Source: Pseudomonadota bacterium
GTDB taxonomy: Bacteria > Desulfobacterota > DSM-4660 > Desulfatiglandales > B25-G16
DNA length: 9,576 bases
Direction: 5' to 3'
Assembly: GCA_015223015.1 (NCBI GenBank)
Contig: JADFWK010000086.1
Span: 1-9,576, forward strand
The position numbers were made by a program, and so were the translations under genes. Of this stretch, positions 1 to 6,490 are shown one piece after another; positions within the stretch are counted from its first letter, which is position 1, and every line of letters starts with the position of its first letter. The notes beneath the pieces were generated by a model, which saw nothing but the letters and a program-made list of their open reading frames with translations, had not been told where the DNA came from and made no database searches.

Positions 1-6
1 CCTAAC

Positions 7-221
7 CCGGATAAACCGGAATTCCGAAGCACGAAATTCGAAACACGAAACAAATCCAAAATAATAATGCTCGAATGTTCAAAACACTACCCACTAGGCC
101 TAGGTCATTTGTGATATCCTAGGCGGACATTCAGCCTTGGTCATTTGAATTTTGAAAATTGAAAATTTGTTTCGGATTTCGACATTCAGATTTCGAATTT
201 AACATTCTGATTTTCATCCGG
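7..221. repeat. Long imperfect palindrome with nested inverted arms
   Basis: Four pairs of arms are nested in order around a centre near 115: CCGGAT (7-12) with ATCCGG (216-221), AAATTCGAAA (34-43) with TTTCGAATTT (191-200), CGAAACAAAT (46-55) with ATTTGTTTCG (165-174), and TTCAAAA (78-84) with TTTTGAA (150-156). All four pairs are exact, but the spacers between them differ in length. The apex (85-149) holds a direct repeat, GCCTAGGTCATTTG (98-111) and GCCTTGGTCATTTG (134-147), and the palindrome CTAGGCCTAG (94-103). GACATTCAG also occurs twice (126-134, 181-189). No open frame here looks coding. It may be a non-coding repeat of the genome, possibly extending left of the window; AT-rich composition makes some arm matches less significant. 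Confidence 0.5.
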
Positions 222-276
222 TATTCTTAATATGAAAATATTTTCTGTCAGAAAAAACACGAATCTTATTTCTTTA

Positions 277-297
277 GGGCCTAATGTTGATAGGCCC
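277..297 (-). terminator. Hairpin just after the oxidoreductase stop codon
   Basis: GGGCCTA (277-283) and TAGGCCC (291-297) form a perfect 7-bp stem with a 7-nt loop, beginning one base past the minus-strand TAG stop at 299-301. No T-run follows the stem directly on the minus strand; a run of six T lies about 15 bases further on. It is best read as an mRNA 3' end or weak terminator rather than a canonical intrinsic terminator. Confidence 0.45.
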
Positions 298-298
298 A

Positions 299-1654
299 CT
301 ATCTGCCCTTTATCCTGTTTGCAATCTCTTCACCTGCCACCATTCCACTCATGGAGGCCTGAATGAGACCCCTGGTAATGCCAGCACCGTCACCCACGAT
401 AAAAAGATTCTTTGCCTCAGATTCAAGATGTCTTGTTAGTTTTAACCGATGGGAGTAAAACTTTACCTCAACACCGTAGAGGAGCGTGTGCCGAGAGAAG
501 ATACCTGGTGCTAGATTGTCCAGTATCTCAAGCATCTCAATAATGTCTTTAAGATATCGATACGGGAGCACAAAGCTCAGATCGCCCGGAGTTGCATTGT
601 GGAGAGTAGGTTTTGTAATGCATTTTGAGATCTTTTCTTTTGTTGATCTCCGGCCTGCAAGAAGATCGCCGAGCCTCTGGATGATGGCCCCCTTCCCGAG
701 CATATTAGCAAGAGAGGCAATATACTTGCCGTATCTTATCGGATCGCGAAAGGGGTCAGTGAATGTGCTGCTTACCAGAAGCGCAAAGTTGGTGTTATCG
801 GATTTTTTTTGGGCATAGCTGTGACCATTCACAGTGATAATGTCATCAGATTGTTCAAGGACCACCTCACCGTATGGGTTCATACAAAAGGTTCTGACCC
901 TGTCATCAAATGTCTTGGAATAGTAGATCAACTTTGCTTCATAGACCTCTTTGGTAAGGGGCTCGAGGATCGGTGCAGGGGCCTCTACCCGGAGTCCGAT
1001 ATCTACGGGGCTCGGAACGGAGGTTAAGTTCAATGCATCGGCCTGGGATTTCATCCACCCTGCCCCTATCCTGCCGGGTGCAGCCACCACAAAGCGGCTT
1101 TTAAATATCTGTCCATCTGCGAGCCGTACACCGGTTACCCCGTCTTTATCAGTCAAGATCTCTTCGACCCTACATTCAGTATTAATGGATATCTTATCAT
1201 CAAGGTCTTGGCGCATCTTTTTTAGAACAGACAAACAGTTTTCTGTCCCCATGTGCCTGATCATGGTGGGCACAAAGGCGAGGCCAGCCTTTTGAGCACG
1301 TACTGCGAGGTTTTCCACTTCTTGAAGATTGCCACCAAAGAGATTTTCGGGTGCCCCATGGGTAAGATAGATTTTGTCTACCTCCTTTAGGAGTATTTGC
1401 AATTTTTCAGGCGGTATAAACTCATTCAGAGATCCACCAACCTCTGTAGATAGGCTGAGTTTCCCGTCACTGTACGCACCTGCGCCACCCCATCCGCACA
1501 GGAGATCCCGTCCCGATCGCTTTTTTCTCTTGTTAATATCTTTCCCCTGCTCGATGAGCAAGACCTTATCAACGCCTATTCTACTCAGAGTCATAGAGGC
1601 GAAAACGCCGGCTGGCCCGGCCCCAATAATAATCACATCATAATCACGTTTCAT
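299..1654 (-). CDS. NAD(P)/FAD-dependent oxidoreductase (COG2509-type dehydrogenase)
   Basis: A predicted cytoplasmic flavoprotein of 451 residues. The N-terminus starts with a Rossmann FAD-binding fold: a GxGxxG motif at residues 11-16 (IIIGAGPAG) with acidic E35 at the end of the second strand (LLIEQG). A Gly-rich stretch GWGGAGAYSDGKL (54-66) follows, typical of this family as I know it. The C-terminal FAD motif GDGAG is at 421-425, followed by the helix of ITRGLIQASMSG. The exact substrate is unknown for most of this family. I chose the ATG at 1654 because AAAGGA lies 8 bases upstream; an in-frame TTG at 1693 would add 13 residues but has no Shine-Dalgarno sequence. The gene is monocistronic here and divergent from the next gene. 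The AT-rich upstream spacer shows no convincing promoter. Family call firm, reaction unknown. Confidence 0.88.
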   Translation of the reverse strand: MKRDYDVIIIGAGPAGVFASMTLSRIGVDKVLLIEQGKDINKRKKRSGRDLLCGWGGAGAYSDGKLSLSTEVGGSLNEFIPPEKLQILLKEVDKIYLTHGAPENLFGGNLQEVENLAVRAQKAGLAFVPTMIRHMGTENCLSVLKKMRQDLDDKISINTECRVEEILTDKDGVTGVRLADGQIFKSRFVVAAPGRIGAGWMKSQADALNLTSVPSPVDIGLRVEAPAPILEPLTKEVYEAKLIYYSKTFDDRVRTFCMNPYGEVVLEQSDDIITVNGHSYAQKKSDNTNFALLVSSTFTDPFRDPIRYGKYIASLANMLGKGAIIQRLGDLLAGRRSTKEKISKCITKPTLHNATPGDLSFVLPYRYLKDIIEMLEILDNLAPGIFSRHTLLYGVEVKFYSHRLKLTRHLESEAKNLFIVGDGAGITRGLIQASMSGMVAGEEIANRIKGR

Positions 1655-1662
1655 CGCTCTTA

Positions 1663-1668
1663 TCCTTT
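1663..1668 (-). promoter_or_regulatory. Ribosome binding site deciding the oxidoreductase start
   Basis: On the minus strand AAAGGA sits 8 bases before the ATG at 1654. This supports that ATG over the upstream in-frame TTG at 1693, which has no such site. Confidence 0.65.
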
Positions 1669-1789
1669 CATATATCTTGTGTTTTTTATCCAAAGGTAGA
1701 TGGATTATGTATAGATACCCATTGAAATCCTTATATAATATAGCTTATTGTATTATTATCTTATTCCGATAAAGAATAAAGAAAAATTA

Positions 1790-1886
1790 GTATCGTTCAA
1801 AAGTGTTTACTCAAAAACAGCCATGACCTCCTTTAGAACGTGAACGACTACTCACGATGGTTCACGCCAACATTTTTGAACGATAC
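1790..1886. repeat. 97-bp MITE-like element with 18-bp terminal inverted repeats
   Basis: The left end GTATCGTTCAAAAGTGTT (1790-1807) is the reverse complement of the right end AACATTTTTGAACGATAC (1869-1886) at 17 of 18 positions. Inside, CGTGAAC (1839-1845) and GTTCACG (1860-1866) form a second, centred inverted repeat. The element encodes nothing and lies in the spacer between two divergent genes, ending 27 bases before the ATG at 1914. A related end, AGTATCGCTCAAA (2451-2463), matches the left end AGTATCGTTCAAA (1789-1801) at 12 of 13 bases. Size, termini and lack of coding fit a non-autonomous miniature element or a palindromic genomic repeat. No clear target duplication is visible, so mobility is inference. 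Confidence 0.6.
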
Positions 1887-1913
1887 CGAAAAATCACAGG
1901 AAAAGAAAAGATT

Positions 1914-2264
1914 ATGACTACGATAGGTGACGTTGTGCTGATCTATTTTAAGAATGAGCCGACCTTTTTCGCAAGGATCGAATCCATTGAAGCGGACATA
2001 AAAAAGGATTGGTTTATAGTAGAATTCCTAATTTTGGCAATTCCTCTGAGAGCTGTGATCTGGATTTTGAGGGAAGAGTACATAAATGGAGTGCCATTTA
2101 CCATGGAGGGGAATCCGGTGAGGATTGAGGCTGTGAATCCTCTTCCTTCCGAATCAGATTCTGAGGATAGAAAAAAGAGGGCGCCTCAAAAAGAGCCAGC
2201 TCAGCAAGGAGGAAAGGTAATTCCATTTGCAAAACCAAAAAAGGGAGACACAAAGGTGACATAA
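1914..2264 (+). CDS. Small hypothetical protein with a Lys-rich tail
   Basis: A 116-residue protein of unknown function. Residues 1-70 look like a compact beta-rich domain (MTTIGDVVLIYF, then PTFFARIESIEADIKKDWFI, then IPLRAVIWILREEYINGVPFTM); this pattern resembles short conserved hypotheticals I associate with Desulfobacterota, but I cannot name a family. Residues from about 80 on are charged, low in complexity and rich in Lys, Glu and Pro, ending in a basic KPKKG stretch. No signal peptide or membrane segment is visible. The ATG at 1914 is preceded by the purine-rich AGGAAAAGAAAAG. An in-frame ATG at 1857 would lie inside the repeat element at 1790-1886 and lacks a Shine-Dalgarno site, so I reject it. 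The stop is followed at once by the first hairpin repeat. Confidence 0.75.
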   Translation: MTTIGDVVLIYFKNEPTFFARIESIEADIKKDWFIVEFLILAIPLRAVIWILREEYINGVPFTMEGNPVRIEAVNPLPSESDSEDRKKRAPQKEPAQQGGKVIPFAKPKKGDTKVT

Positions 2265-2390
2265 TACTACTGAGAGCATCAAACAGTTTGCAATACCGGG
2301 AGGGGCATGAGGTCTTTTCTGCTGTGACCATCCTACACCCTTCTCGGTTATGTCCAATGCAAATAATAAAATGCTTTCGTTAGTAAGTTG
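2265..2390 (+). repeat. Hairpin repeat, copy 1
   Basis: The first 111 bases (2265-2375) match 4117-4227 without gaps at 101 positions, and weaker similarity runs on to about 2390. The copy starts at the base after the TAA stop of the hypothetical gene. It folds into a long imperfect hairpin: AGAGCAT (2273-2279) with ATGCTTT (2371-2377), TTTGCA (2287-2292) with TGCAAA (2358-2363), ACCG (2295-2298) with CGGT (2345-2348), AGGG (2301-2304) with CCCT (2338-2341), and an apical GGTC (2311-2314) with GACC (2326-2329). It encodes no protein. It could act as a transcript 3' end or stability structure, or be a miniature mobile element. Confidence 0.8.
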
Positions 2391-2750
2391 GGGCCACACG
2401 TGCTCAGAATGAGCATTGAAAAAATTGGCACGCATTTCGCTTGACTATTCAGTATCGCTCAAAGGTTGCGGCAAATTTTGCAGCATTAAATAAGGTGCAA
2501 GGCATGCTTTTTGAGTGTATGATATTGAAAAATCGGTGCTCCGTGTTTAATAATTGATCAGGCCACAACTTTTGGGTGCCAACTGGTTGATGGCCAACCA
2601 TTGAATTTACTCTGTAGCGGTAGGGCAAACTTTCCTGCCCACCTGTTAGAAGGAGAAACCAGGTATTATGAGAACAGGGGTATGGCGGGCGCCATATGCA
2701 GGGGAACCATTTTCTATGCAATGGAATGATGCGGTATGCCTAAAGTTGTG
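2391..2750. other. Gene-free spacer with several short palindromes
   Basis: No convincing gene lies here. It holds a related inverted-repeat end (2451-2463), TGGTTG with CAACCA (5-base loop, about 2584-2600), a bulged hairpin GGTAGGGCA with TGCCCACC (2619-2643), and the 16-bp palindrome at 2681-2696. A minus-strand frame of 90 codons overlaps this stretch, but its Cys, Trp and His rich composition and lack of a ribosome site make it unlikely to be expressed. Decayed mobile DNA is one possible origin. Confidence 0.55.
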
Positions 2751-2754
2751 TTGA
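2668..2754 (+). CDS. Possible 28-codon small ORF upstream of the nuclease gene
   Basis: An ATG at 2668 opens 28 codons ending in TGA at 2752-2754 (start MRTGVWRAPYAGEPF). AGAAGGAG lies about 13 bases upstream, which is longer than usual. Its stop overlaps the -35 box of the nuclease promoter, so it is not a leader peptide for that transcript. No family is recognised, and it may be chance; the palindrome at 2681-2696 falls inside it. Confidence 0.15.
   Translation: MRTGVWRAPYAGEPFSMQWNDAVCLKLC
2681..2696. promoter_or_regulatory. 16-bp perfect palindrome, operator-like
   Basis: TATGGCG and CGCCATA are separated by GG, giving an exact dyad 55 bases upstream of the -35 box of the nuclease promoter. 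CAGGGG occurs on both sides (2675-2680 and 2699-2704). The position suits an activator or repressor site, but no regulator gene is in view and function is inference. Confidence 0.3.
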
Positions 2755-2778
2755 CAATGGTATTTACTTGGATTAAAT
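2751..2778 (+). promoter_or_regulatory. Putative sigma70 promoter for the nuclease gene
   Basis: TTGACA (2751-2756) is a perfect -35 box. After 16 bases comes TTAAAT (2773-2778), which matches TATAAT at four of six positions. Transcription would begin near 2785, leaving a leader of about 40 bases before the ATG at 2825. Confidence 0.5.
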
Positions 2779-2824
2779 AGGGTAATAGGTTCGTGTAGCC
2801 TACTACTGGAGGGGAGGAAACTTT

Positions 2825-3328
2825 ATGCTCAAGCCGGTGACGATATCTTCATTGAATATGGATCCTGTAACGAATAGCCCCATAGTCATATTGAAGGAGA
2901 TTGAGGGGGAGCAAACATTGCCTATCTGGATCGGTCTGCTTGAGGCAACAGCTATTGCCAGTGAAATAGAAGGGGTGAGCTTTTCTAGGCCTATGACCCA
3001 TGACCTTTTGAAAAACATACTGGATAAGACAGATACCAAGGTAAAGAGAATAGAGATCTGTGACCTGAAAGATAATACCTATTATGCGATTATTCACGCA
3101 ACGAGCAAAGGCAAAGCCCTGTCAATAGATTCTCGACCAAGTGATGCCCTTGCCATAGCGCTCAGGACCAGGGCGCCAATATTTGTTTCAGATGAGGTTT
3201 TGAAGAAATCTAAGCAGATTGAGGCGAGCGCTGAGGGTGTGCCTGCAGATAAGACAGAGAAAGGAAAGAAGTGGCAAGATGTTCTTGAAAAACTTGGGCC
3301 AGAGGATTTCGGCAAATATAAGGTGTAA
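2825..3328 (+). CDS. Bifunctional nuclease family protein (DUF151)
   Basis: A 167-residue protein of the bifunctional nuclease family (PF02577), whose plant founding member was reported to have DNase and RNase activity; the bacterial role is poorly defined. The whole family fold is present: the N-terminal strand region with IVILKEIEGEQTLPIWIG (20-37), EATAIASEIEGV (40-51), the conserved SRPMTHDLL (54-62), and the family hallmark SRPSDALAIALR (103-114). Residues 125-167 form a charged C-terminal tail ending in GPEDFGKYKV. Length matches the family. The start is set by a strong GGGGAGG (2811-2817) seven bases upstream. It has its own promoter, and the PHP gene follows 112 bases later in the same direction; I recall this pair as neighbours in related bacteria. 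It is probably cytoplasmic. Confidence 0.88.
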   Translation: MLKPVTISSLNMDPVTNSPIVILKEIEGEQTLPIWIGLLEATAIASEIEGVSFSRPMTHDLLKNILDKTDTKVKRIEICDLKDNTYYAIIHATSKGKALSIDSRPSDALAIALRTRAPIFVSDEVLKKSKQIEASAEGVPADKTEKGKKWQDVLEKLGPEDFGKYKV

Positions 3329-3440
3329 CCCCTTTCGGATTTCATCATCGAGGGGATAAAGATCACGACAAGCAATAGGTGTGAACATCCTCAGCTCATC
3401 CCTCATTACCAGCCACAATGGCCGCTGAAGAATTTCATCG

Positions 3441-4088
3441 ATGATAGACCTGCATACCCATTCCTTATTTAGCGACGGTGAATTAGTCCCTTCAGAACTC
3501 GTTAGACGCCTTGAGGCTATGGGCTACTCCTGTGTTGCCATAACCGATCACGTTGATTCCTCAAACCTCGACTTTGTGACCCCCCGGTTGGCTAAGGTAG
3601 CAAGAGACCTAAATCAGAGACAATCTGTTAAGGTCATACCTGGTGTTGAGATTACCCATGTCCCTTCAGAGCTCATCGGACCTTTGGTTAGGGAGGCCAG
3701 GGAGTTAGGGGCAGAGATAGTCTTGGTTCATGGTGAGACTATCGTGGAACCGCTGCCGGAAGGGACCAATAAGGCAGCTATTCTTTCTGGTGTTGATATC
3801 TTGGCTCATCCTGGTCTGATAGATCCGGAGGACGTTAAACTGGCTGCCGAAAGAGGTGTGTACCTCGAGATCTCCGCCCGCCAGGGGCATAGCCTTACCA
3901 ATGGTCATATTGCCAGGTGGGCAAAAGAATTCGGGGCACGACTCGTTTTGAATTCAGATGCCCACTCCATCCATGACCTTATGACCCGCCAATTTGCTCA
4001 GAGGGTAGCCCACGGGAGCGGTCTGGAAGATAAGGCCCTAGAGGAAATGCTCGCCAATTCACGAGAACTTATTGAGAAAATCCGGTGA
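3441..4088 (+). CDS. PHP-domain phosphoesterase (histidinol-phosphatase-like)
   Basis: A 215-residue PHP-fold metal hydrolase (PF02811, COG1387 type). All nine expected metal ligands can be placed: H5 and H7 (DLHTHSLFSDGE), D12, H37 (AITDHVD), E70 (PGVEI), H97 (LVHGE), H123 (LAHPG), D173 and H175 (NSDAH). This pattern and spacing resemble the trinuclear-metal YcdX-type enzymes, so phosphoester hydrolysis is likely. The substrate is unknown: the surroundings hold no histidine-biosynthesis genes, so histidinol phosphate should not be assumed. The ATG at 3441 is the only possible start because an in-frame TGA lies at 3426-3428; the ribosome site is weak. It follows the nuclease gene and may be cotranscribed with it. 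The second hairpin repeat begins 28 bases after the stop. Confidence 0.85.
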   Translation: MIDLHTHSLFSDGELVPSELVRRLEAMGYSCVAITDHVDSSNLDFVTPRLAKVARDLNQRQSVKVIPGVEITHVPSELIGPLVREARELGAEIVLVHGETIVEPLPEGTNKAAILSGVDILAHPGLIDPEDVKLAAERGVYLEISARQGHSLTNGHIARWAKEFGARLVLNSDAHSIHDLMTRQFAQRVAHGSGLEDKALEEMLANSRELIEKIR

Positions 4089-4116
4089 ATTAACCTCGCT
4101 GCTGGTTACTCGTTAC

Positions 4117-4241
4117 TACTCCTGAGAGCATCAAATAGTTTGCAATATCGGAAGGGGCATGAGGTCTTTTCTGTTGTGACCATCCTAGACCCTTCTCGAT
4201 TATGTACAATGCAAACAATAATATGCTCTGCTTATTAATTG
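4117..4241 (+). repeat. Hairpin repeat, copy 2
   Basis: This copy matches 2265-2375 at 101 of 111 positions in the same orientation, with weaker similarity up to about 4241. Its ends pair as AGAGCAT (4125-4131) with ATGCTCT (4223-4229), a perfect 7-bp match where copy 1 has one G-T mismatch. The pair ATCG (4147-4150) with CGAT (4197-4200) replaces ACCG/CGGT of copy 1, a double change that keeps pairing. It sits between the PHP gene and the start of the four-gene operon, so it could end one transcript or lie in the leader of the next. No clear promoter for the operon is seen beside it. Confidence 0.8.
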
Positions 4242-4283
4242 CATGTCACAGTCAACACACTCAATCAACGCAAAAACGCGAGA

Positions 4284-5762
4284 ATGAGAAAATCCTTAGT
4301 CTATAAAATTTTTGGGATTGTCATCGTGGTTTTCTGGCTTTTTGTTATAGCAGAGCTCGTAAAGAAAAACCATTTTTCCCCAGAGAGTGCGGATGTTACC
4401 CAGAGTACGGAGAAAGGGCTCCCAGCAGGAAGCTCAGAGAACTGGATGGAGATCCTTTGTAAAGGGCACAAGGTTGGATACACTGTTACACGGGTCACGA
4501 AGATAAAAAAGGAATTTGAGGTTAGGGAGGAGATATTTCTTACCGTTAATTTGATGGGTTCGGTCCAGAAGATTATGAGTTGCACACGGGCGATGGTGGA
4601 TGAGCAATTCTTGTTGAACAGGTTTGATTTTTCTCTTTGCTCTGACCTCATTACCTTTAAGATTTCGGGCAAGATAGAGGGAAACAGTCTCTCTCTCGTA
4701 ATGGGCGAACCAGGCAAAGAACAGATCCAATTAATCAAGCTGCCGGAAAGGCCGATGATTAGCGCTGGCCTCACACAATTCTTTAAACCTGGAACCCTCA
4801 AGATAGGAGAATCCTTCAGGTTCCCTCTTTTTGATCCAGTGAGCATGACAACAAATCCTGCTACTGTAAAGGTGGTAGCAAAAGAAAAGATCAAGCTCCA
4901 TGGCCAGACTTATAAGGCCTTCCGGTTAGAGATGGATTTTTTGGGAAGGCAACTGGTTTTCTGGCTTGATGAAGAGGGGGTTCCGTTAAAGGAGAAGGGT
5001 TTTATGGGGTTTACCCTCGTCAGATCAAATCCTATCAGGGCACAGCTCGATTTTGATGAGTCAAAAAAGCTCGATTTTTATGATCTCTCAGCCATAAGGG
5101 TTAAGAAAAAGCTAAAGAGTGCTCGAAAGCTGTCATACTTGAGGGTAGAGCTGAACCATGTTCCAGCCTCCCTCCCTATTGACAACACAAGACAGTCTCT
5201 GAACGGCAGGGTCCTATCAGTAACCAAAGAGAGCCCACCGTTTACGGCCTCATATGCACTCCCTTATGGGGGTAATGATAATGAGTTACTGTATTATCTG
5301 GAGCCAGAGTTCTTGGTTCAATCTGAAGACAAGGAAATAAAGGGATTATCCAGGGCAATAGTTAAGGACGCCACGGATCCCTTGGCTGCAGCAAGGATGA
5401 TTATGGGCTGGGTTTTTGAAAATATAGACAAGATGCCGGTCGTATCCATTCCGGATGCAAAAGCGATTCTCACTCACCGAAAGGGAGACTGTAACGAACA
5501 TGCCACTCTGTTGACCGCGTTGTTGAGGGCAGTTGGGGTTCCGGCCAGAATCGTTGTCGGCTTGGTGTATAAAGATGGAAAGTTCTACTACCATGCCTGG
5601 AATGAGGCCTATCTGGACAGATGGATTTCCTTAGATGCAGTGTTGAATCAGATGCCTGTAGATGCCACTCACATTAAGCTTGTCGATGGTGGAATTGAAA
5701 AACAGATTCAGATTGTAGGAACAATTGGTACCCTTGCAGTTACTATTTTGGATTACCGATGA
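4284..5762 (+). CDS. Membrane-anchored transglutaminase-like protein
   Basis: A 492-residue protein with a short basic N-terminus (MRKSLVYK) and one hydrophobic segment at about 9-27, then a long region predicted to lie outside the cytoplasm. There is no lipobox Cys, so it reads as a signal anchor. Residues 45-330 are beta-rich and not assigned to a family. The C-terminal part is a transglutaminase/protease-like core (PF01841) with a full Cys-His-Asp triad: C403 (HRKGDCNEHATLLTALLRA), H437 (YYHAWNEAYL) and D451 (ISLDAV). Such domains may act as thiol proteases or crosslinking enzymes; which applies is unknown. I chose the ATG at 4284: the only in-frame upstream start, TTG at 4239, is inside the repeat and has no ribosome site, though the ATG has only a weak one. 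The stop overlaps the ABC ATPase start by four bases (ATGA). Confidence 0.85.
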   Translation: MRKSLVYKIFGIVIVVFWLFVIAELVKKNHFSPESADVTQSTEKGLPAGSSENWMEILCKGHKVGYTVTRVTKIKKEFEVREEIFLTVNLMGSVQKIMSCTRAMVDEQFLLNRFDFSLCSDLITFKISGKIEGNSLSLVMGEPGKEQIQLIKLPERPMISAGLTQFFKPGTLKIGESFRFPLFDPVSMTTNPATVKVVAKEKIKLHGQTYKAFRLEMDFLGRQLVFWLDEEGVPLKEKGFMGFTLVRSNPIRAQLDFDESKKLDFYDLSAIRVKKKLKSARKLSYLRVELNHVPASLPIDNTRQSLNGRVLSVTKESPPFTASYALPYGGNDNELLYYLEPEFLVQSEDKEIKGLSRAIVKDATDPLAAARMIMGWVFENIDKMPVVSIPDAKAILTHRKGDCNEHATLLTALLRAVGVPARIVVGLVYKDGKFYYHAWNEAYLDRWISLDAVLNQMPVDATHIKLVDGGIEKQIQIVGTIGTLAVTILDYR

Positions 5763-6490
5763 TTATTCTCAAGAACCTTACCAAGATCTACCGTGGGATA
5801 AAGGCGGTTGATAACCTCAATCTTCAGATCCCCCAGGGAACCATCTTTGGTTTCATAGGACCAAATGGGGCAGGAAAGACTACTACGATCAAGATGATGA
5901 CAGGTGTCTTGCGGCCAACCAAGGGGAGCATCTCTATAGATGGATTAGACATTGCCAAGGAACCATCTCAGGCAAAGAGGATTATTGGCTTTATTCCTGA
6001 TCGGCCCTTTTTGTATGAAAAACTGAGTGGCACAGAGTTCTTTAGATTCAAGGCCGGCCTGTACGGGATGGCAGGAGCGAGGTTAGATGAGGACATTTCT
6101 GATTTGCTCAACCTTTTTGAGTTGAGTGATTGGGCGGATGAGCTTATCGAATCCTATTCCCATGGCATGAAACAGCGGCTTATTATCGCCTCGGCTCTCA
6201 TACATAAACCTAAGGTTATTATTGTTGATGAACCAATGGTTGCCCTGGATCCAAGGGGCGCGAAACTGGTCAAAGAGCTCTTTAAAGAAAGGGCCAGGAA
6301 GGGGACTACCGTGTTTATGTCAACCCATACCCTGGCCTTGGCCCAGGAGGTATGTCAGCAGATTGCCATCGTGGATAAGGGTCGCATTGTGGCCTCAGGA
6401 ACATCCAAGGATCTGGAAGAACAGGCAGGTGTGACGGGAGATCTAGAGAGGATCTTTCTTGCCATAACAGGGGGGCTGGCGAGCGGGTGA
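5759..6490 (+). CDS. ABC transporter ATP-binding protein
   Basis: A 243-residue nucleotide-binding subunit of the COG1131 (CcmA-like) export type. Visible motifs in order: Walker A GPNGAGKT (34-41), the signature as YSHGMKQRL (133-141, replacing LSGGQ), Walker B VIIVDEP (153-159) with catalytic E158, D-loop ALDP (162-165), and switch H190 in STHTL. The usual Q-loop Gln is not evident; FIPDRPFLYE (78-87) takes its place, as in several members of this subfamily. It should hydrolyse ATP on the inner membrane face and drive the permease encoded next. Its ATG overlaps the transglutaminase stop and its TGA overlaps the GTG start of the permease by four bases, so translation is probably coupled. Complete, with no missing key motif besides the Q-loop. 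Confidence 0.93.
   Translation: MIILKNLTKIYRGIKAVDNLNLQIPQGTIFGFIGPNGAGKTTTIKMMTGVLRPTKGSISIDGLDIAKEPSQAKRIIGFIPDRPFLYEKLSGTEFFRFKAGLYGMAGARLDEDISDLLNLFELSDWADELIESYSHGMKQRLIIASALIHKPKVIIVDEPMVALDPRGAKLVKELFKERARKGTTVFMSTHTLALAQEVCQQIAIVDKGRIVASGTSKDLEEQAGVTGDLERIFLAITGGLASG

Noticed and set aside
486..1643. Plus-strand frames opposite the oxidoreductase gene
   Set aside because: They mirror the conserved flavoprotein in other frames and show no family features.
1857..1913. ATG at 1857 as start of the hypothetical protein, adding 19 residues
   Set aside because: This segment lies partly in the inverted-repeat element (right end 1869-1886) and has no ribosome site; the ATG at 1914 follows a purine-rich run and starts the domain.
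2449..2721. Minus-strand frame of 90 codons in the spacer
   Set aside because: No ribosome site, odd composition, and it covers palindromic repeats, so it is most likely chance.
3329..3360. CCCCT/AGGGG pairing after the nuclease gene as a terminator
   Set aside because: The stem is only five bases with a loop of about 17 and no T-run follows.
4239..4283. TTG at 4239 as start of the transglutaminase-like protein, adding 15 residues
   Set aside because: The TTG lies at the end of the hairpin repeat copy, and the ATG at 4284 begins just before the basic-plus-hydrophobic anchor.
4301..4894. Long minus-strand open frame (about 197 codons) opposite the transglutaminase gene
   Set aside because: It is antisense to a well-supported gene with catalytic motifs, and its composition shows no recognisable domain.
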